From Caulobacter sp. UNC279MFTsu5.1 (lineage in GTDB: Bacteria > Pseudomonadota > Alphaproteobacteria > Caulobacterales > Caulobacteraceae): a DNA stretch of 64,000 nucleotides. The stretch is from the NCBI RefSeq assembly GCF_900114015.1, contig NZ_FORN01000029.1, positions 1 to 64,000 on the forward strand. Reading direction: 5' to 3'. Shown in pieces: positions 22,601 through 29,988 of this stretch (the stretch's first letter is position 1; every line of letters begins with the position of its first letter). The translations under genes and the position numbers were made by a program. The notes beneath the pieces were generated by a model that was not told the origin of the DNA, ran no database searches, and saw nothing but the letters and a program-made list of their open reading frames with translations.

Positions 22601-23210
22601 ACGGATGATCCATATCGTCGATGACGAGGAGGCGATCCGTCGCTCGGCCGGGTTCATGCTCAAGACGTCCGGCTACGCGGTGTCGACCTACGCCTCGGGA
22701 GACGCCTTCCTGCAGGCCGCCAAGGACGCCGAGCCCGGCTGCGTGCTGCTGGACGTACGCATGCCGGGCATGGATGGCCTGGAGGTCCAGAAGATCATGG
22801 CCGAACGCGGTATCGCCATGCCGGTCGTGGTCCTGACCGGCCACGGAGACGTCACCGTGGCGGTTCGTGCGATGAAGGGCGGGGCGGTGGATTTCATCGA
22901 GAAGCCGTTCGAGAAGGCCGTGCTGCTGACCGCCATCGTTGCGGCCTTCGAGCGGCTGGACGATGTCGAAGCCCGCGCGGCGCGGGCGAGCGACGCGGCG
23001 GTCGCCATCGCGGCCCTGACCAGCCGCGAACAGGACGTGCTCAAGGGCATGGCCCAGGGCCTCCCCAACAAGACCATCGCCTTCGACCTGGGCATCTCGC
23101 CGCGCACCGTCGAGGTCCACCGCGCCAACGTGATGGCCAAGTTGCAGGTCAAGAGCCTCTCGGAGGCGCTGCGGATCGCCTTCGCAGCCGGTTTGCAGGA
23201 CGAGGCCTAA
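22590..23210 (+). CDS. fixJ: FixJ, LuxR-type response regulator
   Basis: A 206-residue NarL/FixJ-family regulator. The receiver has acidic residues D11/D12, phospho-acceptor D55 in [17 protein letters not shown] and EKPF. The C-terminal LuxR HTH runs [15 protein letters not shown], then [20 protein letters not shown] and NVMAKL. GAGAAGGAG precedes the ATG inside the fixL 3' end, so translation is coupled. FixL should phosphorylate it under low oxygen, and phosphorylated FixJ would then activate fixK. The three CTACGTA sites nearby are candidate targets. Confidence 0.93.
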   Translation: MSARRMIHIVDDEEAIRRSAGFMLKTSGYAVSTYASGDAFLQAAKDAEPGCVLLDVRMPGMDGLEVQKIMAERGIAMPVVVLTGHGDVTVAVRAMKGGAVDFIEKPFEKAVLLTAIVAAFERLDDVEARAARASDAAVAIAALTSREQDVLKGMAQGLPNKTIAFDLGISPRTVEVHRANVMAKLQVKSLSEALRIAFAAGLQDEA

Positions 23211-23216
23211 GGGGGT

Positions 23217-23223
23217 CTACGTA
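23217..23223 (+). promoter_or_regulatory. candidate FixJ site before fixT-like gene
   Basis: CTACGTA within GTCTACGTAGCGACC starts seven bases after the fixJ stop. Its centre is about 71 bases before the ATG at 23292, the same distance as the matching site before fixK. Confidence 0.45.
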
Positions 23224-23291
23224 GCGACCGCGTCCGAGCCCTATGGCATGCCCAAGCCGTGACTATTCCTGATCGCGGCAAGCTGGCCGAT

Positions 23292-23687
23292 ATGACGCAA
23301 GCGGTTCCCATCAAACACGAAGATCGCGCGCGGTTGCTGCTCGTCGAAGACGATCCGGGCGTCCGCCGCTCGCTGCAACTGCTGCTGCACGGGCACGGCT
23401 TCGAGGTCCGCGCCTACGCCTCGGGCCTGGCGCTACTGGCCGACCCCACGGCGCTTGGTGCGGTGTGCTTGGTCGCCGACTATCGCATGCCCGAGATCGA
23501 CGGCCTGTTGATCCTGACACGATTGCGCGAAATGGGGTGGCAGGGACAGGCGCTGTTGGTCACCGCCTTTCCTTCGGCGCGCCTGGTCGGTCAAGCCCTG
23601 GCGGCGGGCTATAGCCGCGTCATCGAGAAGCCTCTGGTCGAGGCCGCCCTTGTCGACGCCGTCCAGCGCGCCGTGGCCGCCTGCTGA
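23292..23687 (+). CDS. single-domain response regulator, FixT-like
   Basis: A 131-residue lone receiver domain (a GTG start at 23259 would give 142). It has LLLVEDDPG, the phospho-acceptor aspartate in [12 protein letters not shown], a conserved threonine in LVTAF and a lysine in IEKPL. No output domain follows. In Caulobacter and Sinorhizobium the lone receiver FixT sits next to fixLJ and inhibits FixL, giving negative feedback; the same role is inferred here. Caulobacter FixT binds an iron-sulphur cluster, but only two cysteines are visible here, one in AVCLVADY and one as the last residue. The start is chosen from the spacing of the upstream CTACGTA site; neither start has a strong ribosome site. 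Confidence 0.72.
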   Translation: MTQAVPIKHEDRARLLLVEDDPGVRRSLQLLLHGHGFEVRAYASGLALLADPTALGAVCLVADYRMPEIDGLLILTRLREMGWQGQALLVTAFPSARLVGQALAAGYSRVIEKPLVEAALVDAVQRAVAAC

Positions 23688-23692
23688 CGCCT

Positions 23693-23699
23693 CTACGTA
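23693..23699 (+). promoter_or_regulatory. candidate FixJ site before adhP-like gene
   Basis: CTACGTA within CTCTACGTATTACTCCC lies six bases after the FixT-like stop and is centred about 100 bases before the alcohol dehydrogenase ATG at 23798. Confidence 0.4.
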
Positions 23700-23797
23700 T
23701 TACTCCCAACTGCCAGGCGCCTCTGGCGGCGGTATCAAACCGCGACGACGAGGTGGTCCACTCCACCAGGCGCCTCGGCATCACCTGGAGAGACATC

Positions 23798-24832
23798 ATG
23801 GACAAGACCATGAAGGCCGCCGTCGTTCGGGCCTTTGGCCAGGCGTTGGTCGTGGAGCATGTCGCGCGGCCCAAACCCGGTCGAGGTCAGGTGCTGGTCA
23901 AGATCGCCGCCTGCGGAGTCTGCCACACCGACCTGCACGCCGCCCATGGCGACTGGCCCGTCAAGCCCGCCCTTCCGCTCATTCCGGGCCACGAGGGCGT
24001 CGGCACGGTGGTCCAGGTCGGCAAGGGCGTCGAACACGTCAAGGAGGGCGACCGGGTCGGCGTGCCTTGGCTGCACACGGCCTGCGGCCATTGCACCCAC
24101 TGCCTGGGAGGCTGGGAGACGCTCTGCGAGGCGCAGCAGAACACGGGCTATTCCGTCGACGGCGGCTTCGCCGAGTACGTGCTGGCCGACGCCGGCTATG
24201 TCGGCCACCTGCCGGCCAATCTGAGTTTCCTGGAGGTGGCGCCGATCCTCTGCGCCGGGGTCACCGTCTACAAGGGCCTGAAGGTCACCGACGCCAAGCC
24301 CGGCGACTGGGTGGCGATCTCCGGCGTCGGCGGACTGGGCCACATGGCCGTGCAGTACGCCAAGGCCATGGGGTTCAAGGTCGCCGCCGTCGATATCGAC
24401 GAGGACAAGCTTCATTTGGCGCGCACCCTGGGCGCCGACATCACGGTCAACGCCCGGGAGATCGATCCTGGTCCTTACCTGCAAAAGGAAATCGGCGGCG
24501 CCCAGGGCGTCCTGGTCACCGCCGTATCGCCCATCGCCTTCTCCCAGGCCTTGGGCATGGTTCGGCGGGGCGGCACGGTGTCGCTCAACGGGCTGCCGCC
24601 CGGCGACTTCCCGCTTTCGATCTTCGACACGGTGTTGCGCGGGATCACCGTGCGCGGCTCCATCGTCGGCACGCGCCTGGACCTGCAGGAGGCTCTGGCC
24701 TTCGCCGCCGACGGCCGGGTGCGGGCCACGGTACACGCCGAGGGGCTGGACAACATCAACAGCGTCTTCGACCGCATGGCGCGCGGTGAGATCGAAGGCC
24801 GGGTGGTGCTCGACTTCGAGGATCGGCTGTGA
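23798..24832 (+). CDS. adhP: zinc alcohol dehydrogenase, AdhP-like
   Basis: A 344-residue zinc alcohol dehydrogenase close in pattern to AdhP/AdhA, ethanol and acetaldehyde-active enzymes. Catalytic zinc residues are C42 in CGVCHTDLH and H65/E66 in PGHEGVG; structural zinc cysteines are C96, C99, C102 and C110 in [15 protein letters not shown]. The cofactor motif [17 protein letters not shown] follows. GGAG lies seven bases before the ATG. Its stop overlaps the region before the next cytochrome gene, so the two are likely co-transcribed. The CTACGTA site about 100 bases upstream points to FixJ-linked expression. Confidence 0.92.
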   Translation: MDKTMKAAVVRAFGQALVVEHVARPKPGRGQVLVKIAACGVCHTDLHAAHGDWPVKPALPLIPGHEGVGTVVQVGKGVEHVKEGDRVGVPWLHTACGHCTHCLGGWETLCEAQQNTGYSVDGGFAEYVLADAGYVGHLPANLSFLEVAPILCAGVTVYKGLKVTDAKPGDWVAISGVGGLGHMAVQYAKAMGFKVAAVDIDEDKLHLARTLGADITVNAREIDPGPYLQKEIGGAQGVLVTAVSPIAFSQALGMVRRGGTVSLNGLPPGDFPLSIFDTVLRGITVRGSIVGTRLDLQEALAFAADGRVRATVHAEGLDNINSVFDRMARGEIEGRVVLDFEDRL

Positions 24833-24840
24833 AGGGCGAC

Positions 24841-25248
24841 ATGACGATCGGCGCGGGGCTTCTCGCCATCCTGGCCGTGGGCTTGGCGGCGGCGGTTCAG
24901 GCTTCCCCTGAACCCACGCCGCGGCCTCTGCCCGCGCAGGCGCTTGGCGGCCAACGGATCGCCCAGCGCAATTGCGGAATCTGCCATGCCGTGGGCGCCG
25001 GGCCCAGCCCGCTGGCCGACGCGCCGCCCTTCGCGACCCTGCACCGGCGCTACCCGCCCGGCGGGCTCGACCAGATCCTGACCGAAGGCATGCTGGCCCC
25101 CAGCCGCAAGCCTGAGGAAGGCTCTCCGGATCACCATCCGCGCATGCCGATGGTCGATCTGGACGAGGATGAGGTGGCTCAGTTGAAGGCCTATCTCCGA
25201 AGCCTCGATCCTCGGCCTCGGACAGAACCGAAGGAGACCACGCCTTGA
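24841..25248 (+). CDS. small single-haem c-type cytochrome
   Basis: A 135-residue exported cytochrome c. A signal peptide (MTIGAGLLAILAVGLAAAVQ, cleaved after QA) precedes the haem motif CGICH near residue 46, and a distal methionine may be provided by HPRMPMVDL. It begins eight bases after the AdhP-like stop; a GTG at 24829 overlapping that stop is an alternative start. It shares the pattern H-A-V, proline-rich loop, then LHRRYP with the cytochrome at 28247, indicating a paralogous pair. It would carry electrons in the periplasm, but its partner is unknown. Confidence 0.82.
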   Translation: MTIGAGLLAILAVGLAAAVQASPEPTPRPLPAQALGGQRIAQRNCGICHAVGAGPSPLADAPPFATLHRRYPPGGLDQILTEGMLAPSRKPEEGSPDHHPRMPMVDLDEDEVAQLKAYLRSLDPRPRTEPKETTP

Positions 25249-25304
25249 GAGACCCGCTTGGCAGGAGGGCCGATCGCCCTTCCGGCGGCTAAGTTTTTCC
25301 GCGG

Positions 25305-25318
25305 TTGAGCAAGATCAA
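25305..25318. promoter_or_regulatory. FixK/FNR-type box before small membrane-protein operon
   Basis: TTGAGCAAGATCAA matches TTGAT-N4-ATCAA at nine of ten positions. Its centre is 62 bases before the ATG at 25373, suitable for a class II activator promoter. Confidence 0.7.
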
Positions 25319-25372
25319 GATCCTCGGCGCCCAAGCGCGAAATCATCGACTTACGCACAGGAGGTTCGTGTC

Positions 25373-25528
25373 ATGACCGTTCCCCAACTGGCTTTCGTCA
25401 TCCTGAACGTCGTCGCCTTCGCGGCCTTCGTCCTGACCCTGAGCGCCGTGTCGGTGCAGGCCGCCGCCGGCGAAGGTCCGGTCATGCGCAGATCGCCAAG
25501 GCCCTGGGGCCGGGGGATCGCGCGATGA
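25373..25528 (+). CDS. 51-residue single-span membrane protein, unknown
   Basis: A 51-codon gene with AGGAGG eight bases before its ATG. The product has one strong hydrophobic segment at about residues 5-30 (PQLAFVILNVVAFAAFVLTL) followed by a short basic tail rich in Arg, Pro and Gly. The fold and role are not recognised. It sits directly behind a FixK-type box, and its stop overlaps the next start as ATGA, so it begins a coupled operon. The ribosome site and coupling support it as a real gene. Confidence 0.6.
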   Translation: MTVPQLAFVILNVVAFAAFVLTLSAVSVQAAAGEGPVMRRSPRPWGRGIAR

Positions 25529-25671
25529 CCCGCCCTCCTTCTTTCGGACCTCGGACCGTTCTGGTCGCCGCCATGGTCGTTCTGGGCGTGGCGTCGCTGG
25601 CCAGCTGTCAGCTGCGGCAATTCCGTCAACCCTATCACGAGCCGGCCGTGCAGCCGCTGAGCGTTCGCTAG
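25525..25671 (+). CDS. 48-residue small lipoprotein, unknown
   Basis: A 48-codon gene overlapping the preceding one by four bases (ATGA). The N-terminus is a lipoprotein signal: hydrophobic TVLVAAMVVLGVASLASC with lipobox LASC, so mature protein would start at C28 and be about 20 residues long (QLRQFRQPYHEPAVQPLSVR). Such tiny lipoproteins often accompany envelope complexes. It is not recognised beyond that. Co-expression with its neighbours behind the FixK-type box is inferred from the overlap. Confidence 0.6.
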   Translation: MTRPPSFGPRTVLVAAMVVLGVASLASCQLRQFRQPYHEPAVQPLSVR

Positions 25672-25697
25672 CGCCGGGGTGTCCAAGGAGACCTCAA

Positions 25698-26255
25698 ATG
25701 ACCTATCCGCGCGGACATGCCTATCGACGCCCCTTGGATCACGTGGCGCGACGGGTGAAGAGACGATCGGCGCAGCGGTCGGGCCTTGATCCGCGCTGGA
25801 TTTTCCCGGCCGTTGCGCTGGCCGCCCCGCTGGCGGGTGGAGCCTCGGCGTCGCTGTTGCAGGCTTGCCTGATGCTGGGGACGGTCGCCGGTCTCGTCGC
25901 GGCCAGGCCGGCGGGCGCCTTTTGGTCCCTGCTCGCCTGGGGTGTCGTCACCGGCGGCTTCGGCGCCATGCTCGCCTTCCTCGATGCGCCGAACGGCCAG
26001 AGCCTTACCCCGGCGGTGCTGGCGGTCGCCGTGGTGCAGGCCTTAGCGCTGCTGGGCGTCGCGAGCCCCGCGACGACGGCTGGGTGGAGCGCGCGGGGGC
26101 GGGTGCTGCTTTCGCTCAGCGGCCCCCTCGCCCTGACGGTTCTGGCCGTCAACGCCACGCCCGATTGGCGTAGCCTTGGGGCGGCTCTGGCGGTGGCGCT
26201 GAATCTCGCGGCGCTGCCCTTGGCCCTGGAAGCACGACGGCGGGCCAGGTCATGA
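25698..26255 (+). CDS. 185-residue polytopic membrane protein, unknown
   Basis: The product has a basic N-terminal 30 residues and then four to six hydrophobic segments (for example FPAVALAAPLAGGASASLL and FWSLLAWGVVTGGFGAMLAF). No charged residues fall inside the spans apart from the loops, and no family motif was seen. AAGGAGACCTCAA stands before the ATG. It follows the lipoprotein by 26 bases and overlaps the next gene by four, so it is the third member of the FixK-type operon. Confidence 0.65.
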   Translation: MTYPRGHAYRRPLDHVARRVKRRSAQRSGLDPRWIFPAVALAAPLAGGASASLLQACLMLGTVAGLVAARPAGAFWSLLAWGVVTGGFGAMLAFLDAPNGQSLTPAVLAVAVVQALALLGVASPATTAGWSARGRVLLSLSGPLALTVLAVNATPDWRSLGAALAVALNLAALPLALEARRRARS

Positions 26256-26989
26256 GCGAAGTTTATGCCGCTCGGACGCCCAAGGCTCGCGTGGACGGAA
26301 AGTCGCCCCGCTCCGACGCTGCGCCGGTCGCGAGGGAGGGGATGCTCGCCAGGCGCAACGTTTGGATCGCCGCGCTCTTGCTGGGGCTGGCCGTGGCGCT
26401 GATCTGGCCCGCCCAACGAGTGTTTCGCCTGCCGCCGTCCACACCCTTCGACGCGGCTCCAATATCGCCACCTTCGCATCCTGCGCCGAGCGCGGCCTTG
26501 ATCGATCAAACGCGCGCGGTTTGGGCGCAGCTCGATGCGACTCTGGAGCCCTGCGATCAGGCCGTGGCCAAGGTCGATTCCGCGCCGCCTGATCTGGGAC
26601 GAGCGCCGGCCATGGCGCGACGAGCATTGGCCGCCCGCGACGCGTGCCGGCGAGCTGGCTTGAGCCTACTGGCGATCCGACCGCCGCAAGCCGCGGCGGA
26701 TTCCGAACGCGCCGCCTTCAGCGAGGCCCTCACGCGCTGCCAGTACGCTTATCTGGTGGAGGGCAACAGTCACGGGCGGTTGGCCGAGGCCCTGAGGGTC
26801 GGGGCCAAGGGCGCGGCGAAGTTCGAGGCCTGGGCCGACGTCCAGGAAGCCGACCTCGACGCCAGGGGGTGCCGGATCGGCTTTGTCATGGCCGCCCGCC
26901 AAGCGGGCATGCCCTCGTCCCTGTTCGAGGCGGCCGCGCCGATCAAGCCGGCTCCGACGATCCGGTCGACACGACAGACGCAGGCTTGA
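26252..26989 (+). CDS. 245-residue membrane-anchored periplasmic protein, unknown
   Basis: One membrane segment at about residues 37-54 (WIAALLLGLAVALIWPAQ) separates a basic cytoplasmic N-terminus from a predicted helical periplasmic domain. That domain carries four cysteines (C101, C132, C163, C207), which could form two disulphides. A proline-rich linker lies at 60-80. The start overlaps the previous stop (ATGA). Nothing in it resembles a known family by eye. It ends the four-gene operon behind the FixK-type box at 25305. Confidence 0.6.
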   Translation: MSEVYAARTPKARVDGKSPRSDAAPVAREGMLARRNVWIAALLLGLAVALIWPAQRVFRLPPSTPFDAAPISPPSHPAPSAALIDQTRAVWAQLDATLEPCDQAVAKVDSAPPDLGRAPAMARRALAARDACRRAGLSLLAIRPPQAAADSERAAFSEALTRCQYAYLVEGNSHGRLAEALRVGAKGAAKFEAWADVQEADLDARGCRIGFVMAARQAGMPSSLFEAAAPIKPAPTIRSTRQTQA

Positions 26990-27267
26990 CCGACTGTGAT
27001 CGGCGCACGCGGTTCTAGACTCTGACGGGCTTCGTCGATGCCCGGGATCTCCGGCAGTCGAGCTCCGCTTCGCTGATGGGCGGAAAATCGATCCGTCACG
27101 GCCTCGGCCCGACCCCGGCCAGTCCTGACGCCTCATGGCCGACCGTCCTCGGGAGGCTGGTGACGGGCACGGCTCGAGGCGCCGGTCCACCAGCGGTCAG
27201 GTCCTCGGGGGGCGTGGCTTGCAGCCGCCGGCGGCGGCCGGGTCGGACGCGGGCCGCCGGCCAGGGC

Positions 27268-27687
27268 CTAGCGAACCGACGGCGTCTGGACCCGGGAGGG
27301 TTTGGCGGTGTCGAGCGTGCGAATATAGGCCGTCAAGGCGTCGATTTCCGGGGAGGTCAGCATCTTCGGCGGCATCCGATAGTGACCGACCTGCGAAATG
27401 GTCTCCAGTTCCCAATCCAGCCGGTAGTTGCGATAGCGTTCGGCGATGGTCGCGAAAGAGGGGGCGCCGGTGGCCGGAGCGCCGCCCCCCGTTCCGACCA
27501 TGTGGCAGGCCGAGCATTCGCTGACGGCAAGCCTATGCCCAGTCTCGACAAGGGCGACCTCGGGGCCGGGATGCAGAGGCTCCAAGGCGGCGCAGGCGGC
27601 CATGACACCAGAGGCCAGCACCGCGGCAAGGCCCCAGAGATGTCGTGTGGGGCTGGCGGTTGGCGGATCTCTGGCGAGCACGCTCAC
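27268..27687 (-). CDS. small single-haem c-type cytochrome, possibly lipid anchored
   Basis: A 139-residue exported cytochrome c. A hydrophobic segment at 17-31 ends in MAAC (C32), a possible lipobox. The haem motif is CSACH at 58-62, and GHYRMPPKML offers a methionine ligand near M105. The pattern FATIAERYRN relates it to the other two small cytochromes of the island. The GTG start at 27687 overlaps the DUF2267 stop (GTGA), giving translational coupling. Expression should follow the FixK-type box at 28178. Confidence 0.78.
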   Translation of the reverse strand: MSVLARDPPTASPTRHLWGLAAVLASGVMAACAALEPLHPGPEVALVETGHRLAVSECSACHMVGTGGGAPATGAPSFATIAERYRNYRLDWELETISQVGHYRMPPKMLTSPEIDALTAYIRTLDTAKPSRVQTPSVR

Positions 27688-28124
27688 AGCGTCGCCAGGG
27701 TTTGGGGCCACAGCGCGCGCAGCGGCAGGGGGAGTTGCCGAAGCACCTTGGTCAGCAGGTCGTGGTCCATTTGCGCCTCGAGTCCTCGAAAGACGCCGCG
27801 CGCCAGGCTCTCGGTCTCGATCGGGAAGTCGGGCGGCAAGGCGTCCTCGATCCGGGCGAGGAATGTGTCCAGGTCTCGCTCCGGAGTCGGGGTCTGGCTC
27901 GGCCGCCAGCCTTCGGCGAACATGCCCCGCAGCAGCATCGGCAGCTGAGCGGCGAAGTTCATCGCGGGGTCCGGGGCGAGGCGATCGCGCAACGCGTGCA
28001 GCGTCGCACGGGCGCCCTGATAGGCTTGGTGGCGATCGCAGGGACCTAGCTCGCTGGCGATGGTTTTCAGCCAGACGTTGGTCTCTTGGACGGTGGTGTC
28101 GAAAACCGGAAGACTGCTGGCCAT
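27684..28124 (-). CDS. DUF2267 protein
   Basis: A 146-residue soluble protein matching DUF2267: TTVQETNVWLKTIASELG, then AYQGARATLHALRDRLAPD and MNFAAQLPMLLRGMFAEGW, with regular helices. The family is common among stress and low-oxygen genes, but its function is not known. The ATG at 28124 lies 61 bases from the centre of a FixK-type box, and the gene is coupled to the cytochrome that follows. A longer frame from 28184 would begin within that box, which argues against it. Confidence 0.85.
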   Translation of the reverse strand: MASSLPVFDTTVQETNVWLKTIASELGPCDRHQAYQGARATLHALRDRLAPDPAMNFAAQLPMLLRGMFAEGWRPSQTPTPERDLDTFLARIEDALPPDFPIETESLARGVFRGLEAQMDHDLLTKVLRQLPLPLRALWPQTLATL

Positions 28125-28177
28125 GGGACCCTCCAGGATCAGGGTCGACAGTCTCGGCGAGACGCGGCGAGGGCGTG

Positions 28178-28191
28178 TTGACAAGGATCAA
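28178..28191. promoter_or_regulatory. FixK/FNR-type box in divergent promoter
   Basis: TTGACAAGGATCAA matches TTGAT-N4-ATCAA at nine of ten positions. Its centre is 61 bases from the DUF2267 start and 63 bases from the cytochrome start at 28247, an almost symmetric placement that could serve both. Confidence 0.7.
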
Positions 28192-28246
28192 ATCGGATCC
28201 GGCCGCCGGCCTTATCAAGATCGGCCTGGAAACATTGGAGCATACG

Positions 28247-28624
28247 ATGAGCGTCGGAGCACGGGCCTTGGCCTTGACTGTCCTGGCGCTGACCATGGCG
28301 GGCGCCGGGCGGCCACAGGCCGGGATCGACGCCACCCCGTCCCGCGAACGTCTCGCGCAAGGACAGGCCATCGCCAAGCGCGACTGCGGCGGATGCCACG
28401 CCGTGGATCGCGCAGGCGACAGTCCTTTGCCCGAGGCGCCGCGATTGCGCGACCTGCACCGTCGCTATCCCGTCGAGCAACTTGGCGAAGCCCTGGCCGA
28501 AGGCATCGTCGTGGGACACGGACCTATGCCGGAATGGGTCCTGGACTCCTACGAGATCGAGGCCCTCATCGCCTATCTGAAGAGTCTGGAGCCGGACGCT
28601 CCAGCCCGGGTTCCCAGGCGATGA
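28247..28624 (+). CDS. small single-haem c-type cytochrome
   Basis: A 125-residue exported cytochrome c with a signal peptide (ALALTVLALTMAGAG), haem motif CGGCH at 47-51 and a candidate methionine ligand in HGPMPEW. The segment LRDLHRRYPVEQLGEALAEG parallels the cytochrome at 24841. GGAG lies six bases before the ATG. It is divergent from the DUF2267 gene, with a FixK-type box between. Confidence 0.83.
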   Translation: MSVGARALALTVLALTMAGAGRPQAGIDATPSRERLAQGQAIAKRDCGGCHAVDRAGDSPLPEAPRLRDLHRRYPVEQLGEALAEGIVVGHGPMPEWVLDSYEIEALIAYLKSLEPDAPARVPRR

Positions 28625-28708
28625 GAAGGGGCGGGCGGTCCCGTCAAACCATGGGTTTCTCCTGGACCGACCCGAACGCCGGGGTTCGCTGGTCGCTCTC
28701 TTCCGAAA

Positions 28709-28828
28709 TATTGGGCGGGTTCCATGGCGATGGCGGCGCGGCCGACCCAGGCCGCCATCGCTTCCGCCGGCAGCTTCGCGGCCGGGGCGATCATGCCGCC
28801 GCTGACGGTGATTCTGGCCCCGACCTAG
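28709..28828 (+). pseudogene. remnant of VIT/CCC1-family transporter C-terminus
   Basis: The frame ending at 28828 encodes ARPTQAAIASAGSFAAGAIM followed by PPLTVILAPT, which resembles the last membrane segments of VIT/CCC1-type iron and manganese transporters. No intact upstream part exists: the same frame soon loses similarity, and there is no plausible start with a ribosome site. It is best read as a decayed 3' end. The call depends on a short match made by eye. Confidence 0.45.
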
Positions 28829-28845
28829 CCAGGGCCTCGAAGTTC

Positions 28846-28859
28846 TTGATTCACGTCAA
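28846..28859. promoter_or_regulatory. FixK/FNR-type box before Met/His-rich protein
   Basis: TTGATTCACGTCAA matches TTGAT-N4-ATCAA at nine of ten positions. Its centre is 69 bases before the ATG at 28921, and a class II promoter would start transcription near 28894. Confidence 0.65.
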
Positions 28860-28920
28860 TGCGATGAAGGGCGCGGCGCGGAAACTCACAGGACAAGCAA
28901 GCCTTGGAGGGAGGCGAGCC

Positions 28921-28983
28921 ATGACGACCAGCCGCCCTCTACAACGCCTTTGGTTTCCTCGCGCCGTTGGGCGCACTGCTTGA
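28921..28983 (+). CDS. possible 20-codon leader ORF
   Basis: A 20-codon frame (MTTSRPLQRLWFPRAVGRTA) has the strong ribosome site GGAGGGAGG shortly upstream and lies just after the predicted FixK-driven transcript start. It ends 16 bases before the ATG of the Met/His-rich gene. It could be a translated leader or an accident. No similarity is recognised. Confidence 0.35.
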   Translation: MTTSRPLQRLWFPRAVGRTA

Positions 28984-28999
28984 TCAGAAAGGTGTGACC

Positions 29000-29395
29000 A
29001 TGCGCATGATCTTGGCGACGCTGCCGGTCCTGATGTCGCTCCTGGCGGCGCCCGCCCAGGCGGGCGGGCAGGACCCGCACGCGGGCCATCATCCGGCCAC
29101 GACCGCTCCCGCCGCCTCGACCGCGTCGCCCAAGCCCGTGGCGGCTCCGGCGCGAGATTGCCCGATGATGACGTCCGGCATGATGTCGGGTGGCGGCATG
29201 GGCGGCGCCGGGACCCACGCGCCAGGCCCAACCAGATCCGCTCCGTCCGGGTCGGCGCCAATGGGTAAGCCCTCGGCCGAACCCATGCCGGATGGGGCGA
29301 TGATGAAGCCGGACGACATGCCCTGCATGCCGACCGCGGCGCGGCCCGCCGCGCCGGAAACTCATGATCATCCCACGCCCAAGCCCGGTGGCTAG
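29000..29395 (+). CDS. exported Met/His-rich protein, possible metal binder
   Basis: A 131-residue protein with a signal peptide (MRMILATLPVLMSLLAAPAQ, cleaved after QA) and a low-complexity mature part rich in Met, His, Pro, Gly and Ala: DPHAGHHP, DCPMMTSGMMSGGGMGG, PDGAMMKPDDMPCMP and ETHDHPTPKPGG. Clusters of Met and His next to two cysteines suggest binding of copper or a similar soft metal in the periplasm; this is inference from composition. The ATG at 29000 has AAAGG eight bases upstream. It lies behind a FixK-type box. Confidence 0.6.
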   Translation: MRMILATLPVLMSLLAAPAQAGGQDPHAGHHPATTAPAASTASPKPVAAPARDCPMMTSGMMSGGGMGGAGTHAPGPTRSAPSGSAPMGKPSAEPMPDGAMMKPDDMPCMPTAARPAAPETHDHPTPKPGG

Positions 29396-29896
29396 GCGGC
29401 GGCCAAGCTTGAAGTTCGCTCGCGCAAGCTAAGGTTTTGGACTTAAGGCTGAAGGGCTGCTTGCGGCTGGCCGCCGTCGCGGTCACGTCCCTCGCGTCGT
29501 CGCATATAGGCATCATGCCCTGGGCGCGCGCCTTACCGGCCCTTCCTGGGTCTGCGGGCTTTGCAGTAAAATGTCTGCTTCTTGGGGCCAAGCTCGGGAC
29601 GGCTTCTGGCGCATGCTGGCCTTGGGCGGTCTGGCGCAGACTGACTCATCGCTTCCGTTCCGCTCGCGGAAGCCGAGGCGAGCAGCATGGTCCCCGCGGG
29701 AGGCGGGGAAAACCGATCTCACGGCAACTTCGTTCGGTCCGCTAAACCGACCCGGCCGCCGCGGTCGTCACTGGATGGTCAACTCGGCCAGCGTGGCCGT
29801 GGCGATCGATACCGCCAGCGGCCCATGCAGCGAACCGGTCCGAACCCGCCCGAAACGCGGCGACGTGGCGGCGCGAGCCCACTTCCACGGGAAAGT

Positions 29897-29910
29897 TGGC
29901 AACGCTGTCA
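29897..29910. promoter_or_regulatory. LacI-family operator candidate
   Basis: TGGCAACGCTGTCA follows the LacI-family pattern TG-N-CA-N-CG-N-TG-N-CA, with a central CG and near-perfect symmetry. It lies 79 bases before the receptor start. No LacI-type gene is in the window. Confidence 0.5.
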
Positions 29911-29923
29911 TTTGGGCGTTGTG

Positions 29924-29947
29924 ATTGATAGGTTTTGTCATATCAAT
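29924..29947. promoter_or_regulatory. palindrome before TonB receptor
   Basis: ATTGATA and TATCAAT form exact seven-base arms around ten bases, about 40 bases before the receptor start codon. It may be a second operator or overlap the promoter. Confidence 0.35.
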
Positions 29948-29988
29948 GGCCGCGGCCGAGACACAAACGGCGTTCGCGGGAGTATGTG

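Larger units (their letters stand above)
29396..29988. other. gap before the galactoside locus
   Basis: This 590-base region carries no convincing gene; the open frames in it are short and of mixed composition. Its last 100 bases hold a LacI-type operator and a second palindrome, so it is the control region of the TonB-receptor gene. Confidence 0.5.
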
